Assembly: GCF_013340285.1 (NCBI RefSeq)
Contig: NZ_BLVO01000012.1
Location: 1 to 64,000, forward strand
Reading direction: 5' to 3'
From: Desulfovibrio subterraneus
Lineage (GTDB): Bacteria > Desulfobacterota > Desulfovibrionia > Desulfovibrionales > Desulfovibrionaceae
Length of the DNA: 64,000 nucleotides
Positions within the stretch are counted from its first letter, which is position 1. Every line of letters begins with the position of its first letter. The translations under genes were made by a program, and so were the position numbers. The notes below the pieces were generated by a model. It worked only from the letters and a program-made list of their open reading frames with translations, searched no databases and was not told the DNA's origin. Below are positions 7,555 to 16,562 of the stretch, piece by piece.

Positions 7555-8223
7555 ATGGCAGAGAAAGAGCCTCACATCATCAGGCAGCGTGGCAGCGTTT
7601 CCCGCACCGACCGTGAACAGCGGAACGGACACTCAGCGCGCGTGTTCTGGCTGACGGGGCTTTCCGGTTCCGGTAAGTCCACCATCGCCCACGCAGTGGA
7701 AAAAGCCCTGTTCGACGCAGGCATGCAGGCTGTCGTGTTCGACGGCGACAACGTGCGCCACGGCCTGTGCAGCAATCTCGGCTTTTTGCCCGAAGACCGG
7801 CAGGAAAACATCCGTCGGATCAGCGAGGTGAGCAAGCTCTTTGCTGAAAGCGGCACCATCTGTCTGTGTGCCTTCATCGCGCCGCTGGAGGCCGATCGCA
7901 CTGTCATTCGTTCGGTGCTCGGTGACGATCTGCGCGAAATCTACGTATCCTGTCCGCTTTCCGTCTGCGAAGCCCGCGACGTGAAGGGCTATTACGCCCG
8001 CGCCCGCGCCGGACTCATCAAGCATTACACCGGCATCAGCGCGCCCTATGAGGTGCCGCAGCATCCGCATCTTGTGGTGGATACAGACAGGGAATCGCTG
8101 GATGAATCCGTTGCCAAGGTGCTCGACTTTGTCATGCACAACATCCGCCAAGCGGATGGCGCATTGGCGGATATGCCGGAAGGGCGTTCCCTCGGGACCA
8201 CCCCTCCGGTTTCTCTTTCCTAG
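7555..8223 (+). CDS. cysC: Adenylylsulfate (APS) kinase
   Basis: About 222 residues from ATG 7555 (the frame is open further upstream; ATG 7522 is an alternative). The protein phosphorylates APS at the 3' hydroxyl to make PAPS. P-loop GLSGSGKST, then the substrate motif FDGDNVRHGLCSNLGF, then RRISEVSKLF and FIAPLEADR, are all in family order. It lies on the opposite strand inside the polyamine locus. Its stop TAG shares the palindrome CTAG with the stop of the convergent nspC. No cysN or cysD lies nearby. In a sulfate reducer APS mainly feeds AprAB, so PAPS is more likely used for sulfation. Confidence 0.92.
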   Translation: MAEKEPHIIRQRGSVSRTDREQRNGHSARVFWLTGLSGSGKSTIAHAVEKALFDAGMQAVVFDGDNVRHGLCSNLGFLPEDRQENIRRISEVSKLFAESGTICLCAFIAPLEADRTVIRSVLGDDLREIYVSCPLSVCEARDVKGYYARARAGLIKHYTGISAPYEVPQHPHLVVDTDRESLDESVAKVLDFVMHNIRQADGALADMPEGRSLGTTPPVSLS

Positions 8224-9362
8224 GAAAGTCTTCCTCTGAAATCCTGATAGCCGAAGCGGCGAACCACTTCCAGCTCGTCCTTTTCCGAATGGTAGCGGGC
8301 AATGGCGGGCAGCTGCAGGCCGTTGAAGGTATTGGTCTTCACCATGGAATAAATGGCCATGTCCGTGAAGACCACCTTGTCGCCGCTTTGCAGCGGTGCA
8401 TCAAAAGAATATTCGCCGATCACGTCGCCAGCCAGACATGACTTGCCTGCAAGGCGGTAGCTGTGCGCCTTTTCATCACGCTGGCCGGAGCCGATAATGA
8501 AGGGGCGATAGGGCATTTCCAGCACGTCGGGCATGTGGCAGGCGGCAGAAGCGTCCAGAATGGCAATGGGCATGTCCGCTTCGATCACGTCCAGCACCGT
8601 ACCCACAAGATAGCCTGCCTGCAGGGCCACGGCCTCGCCCGGTTCCAGATACACCTGCACGTCATACCGCTGCTGTGCGCGTTCAATGCACCGGCACAGG
8701 CGGTCGATATCGTAATCATCGCGGGTGATATGGTGGCCGCCGCCAAAGTTCAGCCACTTCATGTCGTGCAAAAATTCGCCGAACTGTTCCTCAACGGCTG
8801 CAAGCGTTCTGTCCAGCGCATCGGAATTCTGCTCGCACAGGGTGTGAAAGTGCAGGCCCGAAACGCCTTGCAGCTGGTCCGGCTTGAAGTGCTGGCGGCG
8901 GATGCCCAGACGCGAGCCGGGGGAGCATGGATCATAAATCGGCACCGCGCCTTCACTGTGTTGCGGGTTCACGCGCAGGCCAATCTCTATGGCACGCGGG
9001 CTTGCCTGCACCACGGGGCGGAAGCGCTCAAGCTGCGCAAAGGAGTTGAACACGATGTGGTCGCACAGCTCCACCATCTCGCGCATGTCGTCATCCGAAT
9101 ACGCTGCGGCAAAGCCGTGTACCTCACCGCCGAATTCCTCGCGGCCAAGGCGTGCCTCGTGTGGGGAGCTGGCGCAGGTGCCGTGCAGCACGTTGTTCAG
9201 TACACGAAACGTGCTGAAGGTCGCAAAGCCCTTCAGGGCCAGCAGTATCTTCGCACCCGTGCGGCGCTGTACCGTGTCCAGAATGCGCACGTTCCGTTCC
9301 AGCAGTGCCTCGTCCACAATAAAGCAGGGCGAGGGCAATTGAGCAAGGTTGGGGAGTTTCAT
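8220..9362 (-). CDS. nspC: Carboxynorspermidine decarboxylase
   Basis: 380 residues from ATG 9362 (MKLPNLAQLPSPCFIVDE, the usual N-terminus; the frame is open further upstream but that part is unconserved). It is a PLP enzyme of the alanine racemase fold that decarboxylates carboxy(nor)spermidine. The PLP lysine lies in LLALKGFATFS (about 42), with HFHTLCEQ, FGGGHHIT and the catalytic Cys region DASAACHMPD (about 295). The next gene on the same strand encodes the preceding enzyme of the pathway, about 385 bp upstream. The Shine-Dalgarno is weak. Confidence 0.92.
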   Translation of the reverse strand: MKLPNLAQLPSPCFIVDEALLERNVRILDTVQRRTGAKILLALKGFATFSTFRVLNNVLHGTCASSPHEARLGREEFGGEVHGFAAAYSDDDMREMVELCDHIVFNSFAQLERFRPVVQASPRAIEIGLRVNPQHSEGAVPIYDPCSPGSRLGIRRQHFKPDQLQGVSGLHFHTLCEQNSDALDRTLAAVEEQFGEFLHDMKWLNFGGGHHITRDDYDIDRLCRCIERAQQRYDVQVYLEPGEAVALQAGYLVGTVLDVIEADMPIAILDASAACHMPDVLEMPYRPFIIGSGQRDEKAHSYRLAGKSCLAGDVIGEYSFDAPLQSGDKVVFTDMAIYSMVKTNTFNGLQLPAIARYHSEKDELEVVRRFGYQDFRGRLS

Positions 9363-9441
9363 GTTGTTGTATTGGAGTAAGAGTTTATTGTGTGTATTGG
9401 CTTCGCCTGCCTCCGGCAGACAGGGCGCTGCCCTGTACCCG

Positions 9442-9462
9442 GCAGGGGGATAATCCCCCTGC
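9442..9462. repeat. Palindromic dispersed repeat, copy 1
   Basis: A 21-base near-perfect palindrome (GCAGGGGGAT plus its complement). The reverse complement of the same 21 bases occurs at 40261-40281, preceded in both places by GGGT and a GTAAGCGA-type sequence and followed by GCC-AAGGCA-like bases. It behaves like a small interspersed element or a shared attenuator. Confidence 0.6.
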
Positions 9463-9602
9463 ACCCGTGTTAGCGATGTTGTCGCTTACAAGAGGCGAAT
9501 TTTTCGTCTTAGTGGGAGAGATTACATTGAGGAGAGTATTGCTGGGCTAACGCCGGCCAAACATTTCTTACGCGGACGTATAGTCGGAGCCTGTCAGGGT
9601 TT

Positions 9603-9625
9603 CCAAAGGGGGTTACTCCCTTTGG
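9603..9625. repeat. Second palindrome, CCAAAGGG type
   Basis: CCAAAGGG and CCCTTTGG around a GGTTACT centre, followed by CCGCCGGAGGCATGCC. It resembles the first palindrome in layout (an inverted G/C run followed by GCC-GGAGGC). Confidence 0.5.
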
Positions 9626-9713
9626 CCGCCGGAGGCATGCCTGACTCAAAAAGCGCCGCAGGCCCAAAAAACACTCCCCCAAAATCCCTCAAAAAATCTT
9701 GAACTATCGTATC

Positions 9714-9743
9714 AAAACGGGGGCCGGAGACCGGCCCCCGTTG
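9714..9743 (-). terminator. Terminator of the carboxynorspermidine dehydrogenase gene
   Basis: ACGGGGGCCGG / CCGGCCCCCGT stem with loop AGA, 5 bases after the minus-strand stop. On the minus strand it is followed by TTTTGATACGA. Confidence 0.85.
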
Positions 9744-9747
9744 GGGA

Positions 9748-10947
9748 TTACTGCTTGTCGAGATCGACAACCACCCACGGCAGGCCATGGATATTGAGCT
9801 TATCCATGAACGGGTCGGGATCGAGCTGTTCCATGTTGAACACGCCTTCGCCCTTCCATGCGCCGGTGACCATCATCATGGCACCGATCATGGCGGGTAC
9901 GCCGGTGGTGTAGGAAATGGCCTGCGATTCCACTTCGTCGTAGCAGGCTTCGTGGTCGCAGATGTTGTAGATGAAGTAGTTTTTCACTTCACCGTTCTTC
10001 AGGCCCTTCATCTTGCAGCCGATGCAGGTGCGGCCCTTGGTGCGTCCTCCGAGGGAAGCCGGTTCGGGCAGCACGCTCTTGAGGAACTGCAGGGGCACGA
10101 TCTGCTGGCCGTTGTGTTCCACGGGCTCGATACCGGTCATGCCGACATTCTCAAGCACGCGCAGGTGGTTGAGGTAGTTGTCGGAGAAGGTCATCCAGAA
10201 GCGGGCGCGCTTGAGTCCCTTGATGTTGATGACGAGGGATTCGAGTTCCTCGTGGTACATGAGGAAGCACTTTTTGGGGCCGATGCCTTCGGGGAACTTG
10301 TACATCATGGACCAGCTGAGCGGGTCGGTTTCCACCCACTCGCCGCGTTCCCAGTAACGGCCACGCGCGGTAACTTCGCGGATGTTGATTTCCGGGTTGA
10401 AGTTGGTGGCGAAGGGGTGGCCGTGGTCGCCTGCGTTGCAGTCGATGATGTCCAGCTCGTGGATTTCGTCAAAGAGGTGCTTCATGGCGTAGGCGCAGTA
10501 CACGTTGGTTACGCCGGGGTCGAAGCCGGAGCCGAGCAGGGCCATGAGTCCTGCATCCTTGAAGCGGTCCTGATAGGCCCACTGCCACTTGTATTCGAAC
10601 TTGGCTTCATCGAGCGGTTCATAGTTAGCGGTATCAAGGTAGGGCACGCCGGTTTCGAGGCAGGCGTCCATGATGGTCAGGTCCTGATAGGGCAGGGCAA
10701 GGTTGACCACGATATCGGGCTTGTGGGCGTTGATGAGCTGCACCAGCTCGGGCACGTTGTCTGCATCCACCTTGGCGGTGGTGATGGTGCGGCCGGTCTT
10801 GCGCTTCACGGAAGCGGCGATGGCGTCGCACTTGGACAGGGTGCGGGATGCGAGCACGATGTCGGAGAAAACTTCGGGAACCTGTGCGCACTTGTGGACG
10901 CAAACGCCGCCCACGCCACCGGCGCCGATGATCAGTACTTTTGCCAT
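9748..10947 (-). CDS. Carboxynorspermidine/carboxyspermidine dehydrogenase (saccharopine dehydrogenase family)
   Basis: 399 residues. The enzyme condenses a diamine with aspartate semialdehyde, using NADPH, to give carboxy(nor)spermidine. The N-terminal Rossmann motif IIGAGGVGGVCVHKC (residues 6-20) is followed by LASRT, the family motif LLGSGFDPGVTNVYCAYA (about 137-154), DCNAGDHGHP, and near the end TTGVPAMIGAMMM. The length fits and is shorter than true lysine-pathway saccharopine reductases. It is flanked upstream by speA and downstream by nspC on the same strand. A clear GGAGACAG precedes ATG 10947. Confidence 0.92.
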   Translation of the reverse strand: MAKVLIIGAGGVGGVCVHKCAQVPEVFSDIVLASRTLSKCDAIAASVKRKTGRTITTAKVDADNVPELVQLINAHKPDIVVNLALPYQDLTIMDACLETGVPYLDTANYEPLDEAKFEYKWQWAYQDRFKDAGLMALLGSGFDPGVTNVYCAYAMKHLFDEIHELDIIDCNAGDHGHPFATNFNPEINIREVTARGRYWERGEWVETDPLSWSMMYKFPEGIGPKKCFLMYHEELESLVINIKGLKRARFWMTFSDNYLNHLRVLENVGMTGIEPVEHNGQQIVPLQFLKSVLPEPASLGGRTKGRTCIGCKMKGLKNGEVKNYFIYNICDHEACYDEVESQAISYTTGVPAMIGAMMMVTGAWKGEGVFNMEQLDPDPFMDKLNIHGLPWVVVDLDKQ

Positions 10948-11112
10948 TGGCTGTCTCCTTCGGGACTTGGCAGTCCCTGACGCTTAAACTGTAAGATATA
11001 GTAGCAGAACCGTGACGGAAAAGACACGGGCAAGCGCAATGGACACGGCCTGAAGGAATACATCAGGGGTGCTTGCTGGGGGCTGCCCGGCCGTTTTTAG
11101 CGTCGCGGCCTG

Positions 11113-13107
11113 TTAGCTTTCGAAATAGGTGTATCCGCGCAGGCCCAGTTCGAAGGCCTGGAGAATACTGAACCGTTCTGCCGGAGAAATACGTCCGCTG
11201 CGCACGGCCTGTTCCGCGAGGGAACGCAGGTCTTCCATGATGCGGCGGGGTTCGTATTCAACATATTCCAGCAGCTCCGCTACCGTGTCGCCCTGAATTT
11301 CGCGGACGAACTCGTAGGAGCCGTCGGGGTAGACGCGCACGCTGACGACGTTGGTATCGCCGAACAGGTTGTGCAGGTCGCCCAGCGTTTCCTGATATGC
11401 ACCCACAAGGAACGCGCCGAGATAGTAGTCGTCGCCGTTGTTCATGGGATGCAGGTCGAGCACGCGCTTTTTGCCCTGTGGATCGATGAACTGGTCTATC
11501 TTGCCGTCTGAATCACAGGTTATGTCGCTGATGATGGCCTGCCGCGAGGGCAGTTCATTCAGCCTGTGCACAGGCATGATGGGGAACAGCTGATCGATGG
11601 CCCAGGCATCCGGCAGGGACTGGAAGACGCTGAAGTTGGCGTAGTAGATGTCTGCAAGCGCAACATCGATTTCTTCCATATCCTTGGGGATATGCTTGAG
11701 CTGATCCTTGAGAGCGGCAACGCCTTTGATGATACCCCAGAAGAGGTTGTCGCAAAGGGTGCGCTCGCGCAGGGAAACGCGTCCGTCAAGGAACATGCGC
11801 CTTGTTTCGTCGCGGTAATACAGGGCGTCGTTGTAACACTCCTGCACGTTGCGCAACGAAAGGCTTCTGTGTGCTTCAAACAGGTTCTTGATGGGTTCCG
11901 GCAGGTCGGCGGGCATCTCGCTGGGGATGCGGCCGTCTTCCACGGTGGAAACGTCAAGAATGTTGAAGAGCAGCGCGGAATAGTAGGCCACGGTTGCGCG
12001 GCCGGATTCCGTAATGATGTGGGGGTGGGGCATGCCGCGCGCATCAAGCGTGGTCATGACCGCTTCCACAATGTCGGTGCAGTATTCGTCCAGCGTGTAG
12101 TTTCGGCTGGAGACATAGTTGGTATGGGAGCCATCATAGTCGACGGCAAGGCCGCCGCCGAGGTCGATGTAGCCCATGGCGGCACCTTCGGCCACCAGTT
12201 CGGCGTACACGCGCGAGGCTTCCTGCACGGCCGTGCGGATGTCGCGGATGTTCGGAATCTGGGAACCGAGGTGGTAGTGCAGAAGCTTGAGGCAGTGCAG
12301 CTTGTCCATGCTGCGCAGGGTATCCACCACATCCATGATCTGGGACAGGGAAAGGCCGAACGACGAACGTTCGCCGCCGGATTCCGCCCAGTGCCCGCTG
12401 CCCTTGGCGGCAAGCTTGACGCGGACGCCGATCTGCGGGTCCACGCCGAGCTGTTCGGCACGGCTGAGGATGCTGGAAAGCTCCCACGGCATTTCGAGTA
12501 CGAAAATGCAGTTGAAGCCCATGCGCATGGCATGCAGGCCGAGGTCTATGAATTCCTCGTCCTTGTAGCCGTTGCAGACAAGGCAGGCTTCGTAGTCGCG
12601 CATCTGCGAGATGGCCGCGATGAGCTCGGCCTTGCTGCCCACCTCGAGACCGTGGTGGTAGCGCGAGCCGAAGTTCGCGATTTCTTCGAGAACCTGTTGC
12701 TGCTGGTTGACTTTGATGGGGAAGATTCCGCGGTATTCGCCCTTGAAGCCGAGGTTGGCTATGGCTTTGCGGAAGGACTCGTGCAGCGTGGATATCTGCG
12801 AGTCGAGAATGTTCTCAATGCGAAGAAGAACGGGCAGATCAAGACCGCGTTCTTTCAGACCCCGGATGAGTTCCGGGATGCTGACGGCTACATTGCTGCC
12901 GCTCCCGAAAGGATGTACGGCGACATCCCCGTCCGAGGTAACGTCGAAGTATCCGGCACCCCAATTGCGGATGCCGTACAGTTCAGCGGAGTCTTCAATA
13001 CTCCACTGCGTGAGGGCTTTTTGCTTTGCCAACTGTCGGACCTCATACAAACCCCAATTAAAGTTACTGCCAAGGAACGCCCTGTTAAGGTGTTCCACCC
13101 TTGCCAT
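11113..13107 (-). CDS. speA: Biosynthetic arginine decarboxylase
   Basis: 664 residues, the expected size for the large SpeA type. It converts arginine to agmatine. Features seen: the PLP lysine in IFPIKVNQQQQV (about 129-140), HYHLGSQIPNIRDI (about 279-292), the GGGLAVDYDG phosphate loop (about 318), and GAFLVGAYQETLGDLHNLFGD (in two parts) near the C-terminal active-site cysteine region. The start MARVEHLNRAF is an ATG at 13107. It heads the polyamine locus. The next gene downstream is 165 bp away. Confidence 0.95.
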   Translation of the reverse strand: MARVEHLNRAFLGSNFNWGLYEVRQLAKQKALTQWSIEDSAELYGIRNWGAGYFDVTSDGDVAVHPFGSGSNVAVSIPELIRGLKERGLDLPVLLRIENILDSQISTLHESFRKAIANLGFKGEYRGIFPIKVNQQQQVLEEIANFGSRYHHGLEVGSKAELIAAISQMRDYEACLVCNGYKDEEFIDLGLHAMRMGFNCIFVLEMPWELSSILSRAEQLGVDPQIGVRVKLAAKGSGHWAESGGERSSFGLSLSQIMDVVDTLRSMDKLHCLKLLHYHLGSQIPNIRDIRTAVQEASRVYAELVAEGAAMGYIDLGGGLAVDYDGSHTNYVSSRNYTLDEYCTDIVEAVMTTLDARGMPHPHIITESGRATVAYYSALLFNILDVSTVEDGRIPSEMPADLPEPIKNLFEAHRSLSLRNVQECYNDALYYRDETRRMFLDGRVSLRERTLCDNLFWGIIKGVAALKDQLKHIPKDMEEIDVALADIYYANFSVFQSLPDAWAIDQLFPIMPVHRLNELPSRQAIISDITCDSDGKIDQFIDPQGKKRVLDLHPMNNGDDYYLGAFLVGAYQETLGDLHNLFGDTNVVSVRVYPDGSYEFVREIQGDTVAELLEYVEYEPRRIMEDLRSLAEQAVRSGRISPAERFSILQAFELGLRGYTYFES

Positions 13108-13797
13108 GCCATGGTTGCCATTGCGTAGGAAAGTGCTACTCCAGCATACCGTGGGGGACCCATTTAGAGGCAGGGGGGGGATGCTGTCAATACCTGCCGG
13201 TCCGTTTGGGGGGACACATTTTTTGTAAGCTGGAGAAAATCGAATTGTGGCGGCGTGTTAACCATGAAAAAATAGGGAAGGCGTACCACGTTCTCTTTTT
13301 CTTTCCGGTCAGAGGAGACTCTAGCACATTTCTTCTGCCAGCAACAGGGCCGTGGCAAGAACCGACAAAATATCACGATGCACTGCTTGCAACAGGGCGC
13401 AGGCAGGGTATTAATGGTGAATATGCCTTTGGGTACAGCAGACTGCTGACAACGTTTTTTTGGTATTTTTTGGCTCCGCGGGGCAGGAACCTGACGTTCC
13501 TGCCCCGCGTATAAGCGAGGGAAATCCGTTTTTGGATCTCAGCTCCGGCTTAGCGGGGATGTGATTTACTAAAAGCGAGGGGTTGTCATTAAAACGGATG
13601 CGCTTTTGGGTGCAGAGGCATGCAGGCTTTGTTCCGGATTGGTTCTGCTGTGTTACATTTATTTTTGCGAGCGGATGCCTGCAAGGCTATTGCAAATTGT
13701 ATCGGGATACTATAGCTGGTTGAGCGAACAGTGCAAATAGGGACCGCCTTGCTGGCGGTTCTGATATTACGACGCATTTCCAAGGAGAAAGGAAAAC
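13108..13797. other. Long intergenic region with a strong hairpin
   Basis: 690 bp between divergent speA and the acetate transporter, so both promoters should be here. I see no trusted ORF. A perfect 14-bp stem with a 5-base loop lies at 13477-13509. A TTGCAA/TATAGC pair near 13690-13716 is a weak promoter candidate with a 15-base spacer for the transporter. Confidence 0.5.
13477..13509. other. Perfect 14-bp hairpin without U tract
   Basis: CGCGGGGCAGGAAC and its complement around CTGAC. No T run follows on either strand, so it is not a standard terminator. A T-rich stretch precedes it on the plus strand (13455-13472). Confidence 0.6.
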
Positions 13798-14352
13798 ATG
13801 GATCAGAAGCTTGCAAACCCTGCCCCGCTGGGCCTGATGGGATTCGGCATGACCACGGTGCTGCTGAACATTCACAACGCCGGGTTCTTCCCCCTCAGCG
13901 CCATGGTGCTTGCCATGGGCCTTTGCTACGGCGGCCTTGCCCAGGTTATCGCCGGCATCATGGAATTCAAGAAGGGTAACACCTTCGGCCTGACCGCATT
14001 TACTTCCTACGGATTTTTCTGGCTCAGCCTTGTGGCGCTTCTCGTCATGCCCAAGCTCGGCTGGACCGAAGCAACCCCCCACGGCTACATGGCATGGTAT
14101 CTTGTTATGTGGGGCGTGTTCACGTTCTTCATGTTCCTGGGTACGCTGAAGAGCAACACCGTTATCAAGTTCATCTTCTTCTCTCTGACCGTTCTCTTCT
14201 TCCTGCTTGCCGCCCGTGACTTCACCGGCAGCGAGACCATCGGCACCATCGCAGGGTACGAAGGCATCGTGTGTGGCGCATCCGCCATCTACCTCGCCAT
14301 GGCCGAAGTGCTGAACGAAGTGTACGGCCGCACGGTGCTGCCCATAGGCTAG
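13798..14352 (+). CDS. satP: Acetate/succinate transporter, GPR1/FUN34/YaaH family
   Basis: 184 residues with six membrane helices. The family signature [14 protein letters not shown] (residues 7-20) and [17 protein letters not shown] (about 41-57) are intact, as are the [10 protein letters not shown] and [11 protein letters not shown] helices. The family moves acetate or succinate with protons. ATG 13798 follows AAGGAGAAAGG. It is a single-gene unit with a terminator at 14393. Incomplete oxidizers such as Desulfovibrio excrete acetate, which fits. Confidence 0.93.
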   Translation: MDQKLANPAPLGLMGFGMTTVLLNIHNAGFFPLSAMVLAMGLCYGGLAQVIAGIMEFKKGNTFGLTAFTSYGFFWLSLVALLVMPKLGWTEATPHGYMAWYLVMWGVFTFFMFLGTLKSNTVIKFIFFSLTVLFFLLAARDFTGSETIGTIAGYEGIVCGASAIYLAMAEVLNEVYGRTVLPIG

Positions 14353-14392
14353 TGTTTTTCATCCGGCTTCACGCCGGCATGTTAAGAATGAG

Positions 14393-14424
14393 AAAAGGCC
14401 GGAGTCGCAAGACTCCGGCCTTTT
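14393..14424 (+). terminator. Bidirectional terminator, satP / ABM gene
   Basis: AAAAGGCCGGAGTC / GACTCCGGCCTTTT, a 14-bp stem with loop GCAA, symmetric for both converging genes. Confidence 0.9.
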
Positions 14425-14448
14425 CGATTGCATTCTTGTGTGTCGCGG

Positions 14449-14778
14449 TCAGGTAGCAGGGGGGAAGTGAACTTCCTTCTCCACTTTGGCAATGCGCAGC
14501 GAATAGGAAGCATACCACTTTTCCTGCCCCATCCGCTGGGCTGCGGCGTGGTCTGCCTGCGCCTTCCAGCACCGGATGGACTCCATGTCCTTCCAGTAGG
14601 AGACGGTAATGCCAAGCCCGCTCCGTGCGGAATCCGTACCCAGAAAACCGGGCTGGTTCATGGCCAGTTCCGCCAGCCTGTCTGCCATTTCGGCATAGCC
14701 GTTATCCCCTTCCGTTCTGACGGAGGTGAATATCACGGCATAGTACGGAGGCGTGAGCGTGCCGACCATGGGCTGCAC
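14449..14778 (-). CDS. Antibiotic biosynthesis monooxygenase (ABM) domain protein
   Basis: 109 residues forming one dimeric alpha-beta barrel. YYAVIFTSVRTEGDNGYAEM begins the typical ABM strand and helix, followed by PGFLGTDSARSGLGITVSYWKD and HAAAQRMGQEKWYASYSLRIAKVE, close to the family consensus. Members are small oxygenases or stress proteins with unknown substrates. It starts 6 bases after the pepA stop on the same strand, so the two are probably cotranscribed. Confidence 0.88.
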   Translation of the reverse strand: MQPMVGTLTPPYYAVIFTSVRTEGDNGYAEMADRLAELAMNQPGFLGTDSARSGLGITVSYWKDMESIRCWKAQADHAAAQRMGQEKWYASYSLRIAKVEKEVHFPPAT

Positions 14779-14784
14779 TCCCTG

Positions 14785-16293
14785 CTATTCAGCCACGCCG
14801 TTGCGTACGATTTCCAGCAGGGTGCGTACGGCAAAGCCGGTACCGCCGGGTACGCTGAGGGGCGACTTCTTCGACTTGTAGGCAGGGCCTGCGATATCCA
14901 GATGCGCCCAGCGCACGCCTTCGCCGATGAACTGCTTCAGGAACAGGGCTGCGTTAATGGCACCGCCTTCGCGTCCGCCCACGTTCATCATGTCGGCCAC
15001 ATCGGACTTCAGCGGTTCAAAATACAGATCCCACAGGGGCATGGGCCAGAAACGGTCGCCAACGCGACCGCCGAGGTCCTGCACCTGCTTGGAGAGTGCT
15101 TCGTCCGTGGCAAATACAGCAGCCACTTCCGTGCCCAGAGCCACAACACAGGCACCGGTGAGGGTGGCAAGGTCGAAGATGGCGGCGGGCTTGTATTCAT
15201 TCTGCGCCCATGTCAGCGCATCGCAAAGAATGAGGCGGCCTTCCGCATCGGTGTTGATGACTTCCACGGTCTTGCCGGAAAGGGTCTTCACCACATCGCC
15301 GGGGCGGGTGGCGCGTCCGTCGGGCATGTTCTCGGTGCAGGGGGCTATGCCCACCACGTGGCGCTTGATGTCGGAATTGCCCAGCGCTTCAAACAGGCCG
15401 ATAACGGCTGCGGCACCGGCCATGTCGCTTTTCATCTCATGCATGGCCGCACTGGGCTTGAGGGAGATGCCGCCGGTGTCGAAGGTAACGCCCTTGCCCA
15501 CAAAGACGATGGGGGCGTCGTTTTCCGTTCCCTTGGGTGCGTATTCCATGACGAGCAGTTTTGCCTGTTCTTCGGCTCCCTTGAACACGGATTCAAATGC
15601 GCCCATGCCCATTTCGGCCAGTTCGGGACCGTTGAAGGAGCGCACCTTGAAGCCGTACTTGCGGCCCATGGCCTCGGCCTTTTCCACCATATGCGCGGGA
15701 GTGACGATGTTGGCGGGGCCGTTCACCAGATCGCGGGTGGCCATCACGCCAAGGGCAGCTGCTTCGCCGCGGCGGGCTGCCGCATGCAAGTCGTCGGGAA
15801 AATTGGTTTCGGTGGAGAGCAGCGCCATCCAGCGGGGGCTGTGGGCAGGCTCTTCCATGGTGGTCTTGAGCGAGTCGTAGGTGTAGAGTGAGAGCAGGGC
15901 GGCGGCCACAGCCTCTTCTACCAGCACGGTATCAAGCTCATCGATCTTGTTGAAGATTTCGAGGTCCAGCGCGCAGGTATCCACCTTCAGTTCACGGCAT
16001 TTCTGCATGGCGGTGGCCACGGCTCCGCGCAGGATGTCGAGGGTGAACTTGGCGCGGTCGCCAAGGCCCACGGCAATGCAGCGGGGCAGGGGAATTTCCG
16101 GATGGCCGTACATGACCACAACCTGATTCTTGTCGCCCCGGAAGTCGTGGCGGGCAGGGGTGATGGTTACCCACGGAGCGGCATCGGCAAAGGCCGGAAT
16201 CTGCTCGATGAGGTTTTCGTCCTTGAAGCCGAACACGATGGCCGTGTTGGCGCGCCAATCGGCTGCCGGTGCCTGCTGAAAGCGGATATCCAT
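14785..16293 (-). CDS. pepA: Leucyl aminopeptidase (M17)
   Basis: 502 residues from ATG 16293 (MDIRFQQAPAADWRAN; GGAGG 5 bases upstream). The frame is open to 16404 but the longer N-terminus is unconserved. It is a hexameric two-zinc exopeptidase of the cytosol. Metal and catalytic motifs: VGKGVTFDTGGISLKP, MKSDMAGAAAV and the signature NTDAEGRLILCDAL. The N-terminal domain carries the usual variable sequence. It leads a two-gene unit with the ABM gene. Confidence 0.95.
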   Translation of the reverse strand: MDIRFQQAPAADWRANTAIVFGFKDENLIEQIPAFADAAPWVTITPARHDFRGDKNQVVVMYGHPEIPLPRCIAVGLGDRAKFTLDILRGAVATAMQKCRELKVDTCALDLEIFNKIDELDTVLVEEAVAAALLSLYTYDSLKTTMEEPAHSPRWMALLSTETNFPDDLHAAARRGEAAALGVMATRDLVNGPANIVTPAHMVEKAEAMGRKYGFKVRSFNGPELAEMGMGAFESVFKGAEEQAKLLVMEYAPKGTENDAPIVFVGKGVTFDTGGISLKPSAAMHEMKSDMAGAAAVIGLFEALGNSDIKRHVVGIAPCTENMPDGRATRPGDVVKTLSGKTVEVINTDAEGRLILCDALTWAQNEYKPAAIFDLATLTGACVVALGTEVAAVFATDEALSKQVQDLGGRVGDRFWPMPLWDLYFEPLKSDVADMMNVGGREGGAINAALFLKQFIGEGVRWAHLDIAGPAYKSKKSPLSVPGGTGFAVRTLLEIVRNGVAE

Positions 16294-16562
16294 GGTTGCC
16301 TCCAAATATGGTTTCCGGCCGTGGCCGGGAAGGATCAAAAAAAAGCGGGTACGTCCCGCAATGCGTCCACAGGGCGGGCATGGCCCGCAACGCGCTACAG
16401 ACACCGGAGCTGAGCCACGGCATCGCGACAGTCACTATAGGCATTGCATGGTGCCGCGTCCAGTGTGTTTGTCTTACGCACGTTTATGTTTGGTAAGGCG
16501 CACAGTCTGCGTAGTGGCTTCATCCTCTTGCCACAGGTGCGCCTCAGGCGTAAGGGGGTGGG

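Larger units (their letters stand above)
9363..9713. other. Intergenic region between nspC and its upstream gene
   Basis: About 350 bp without a credible gene. It holds two palindromes (9442-9462 and 9603-9625), GGAGGCA boxes next to both, and A-rich tracts at 9660-9700. The repeat character and lack of codon structure suggest accumulated interspersed repeats. Confidence 0.5.

Noticed and set aside
8463-9380. 305-residue plus-strand ORF opposite nspC
   Set aside because: It is the antisense frame of a clearly conserved enzyme with complete motifs.
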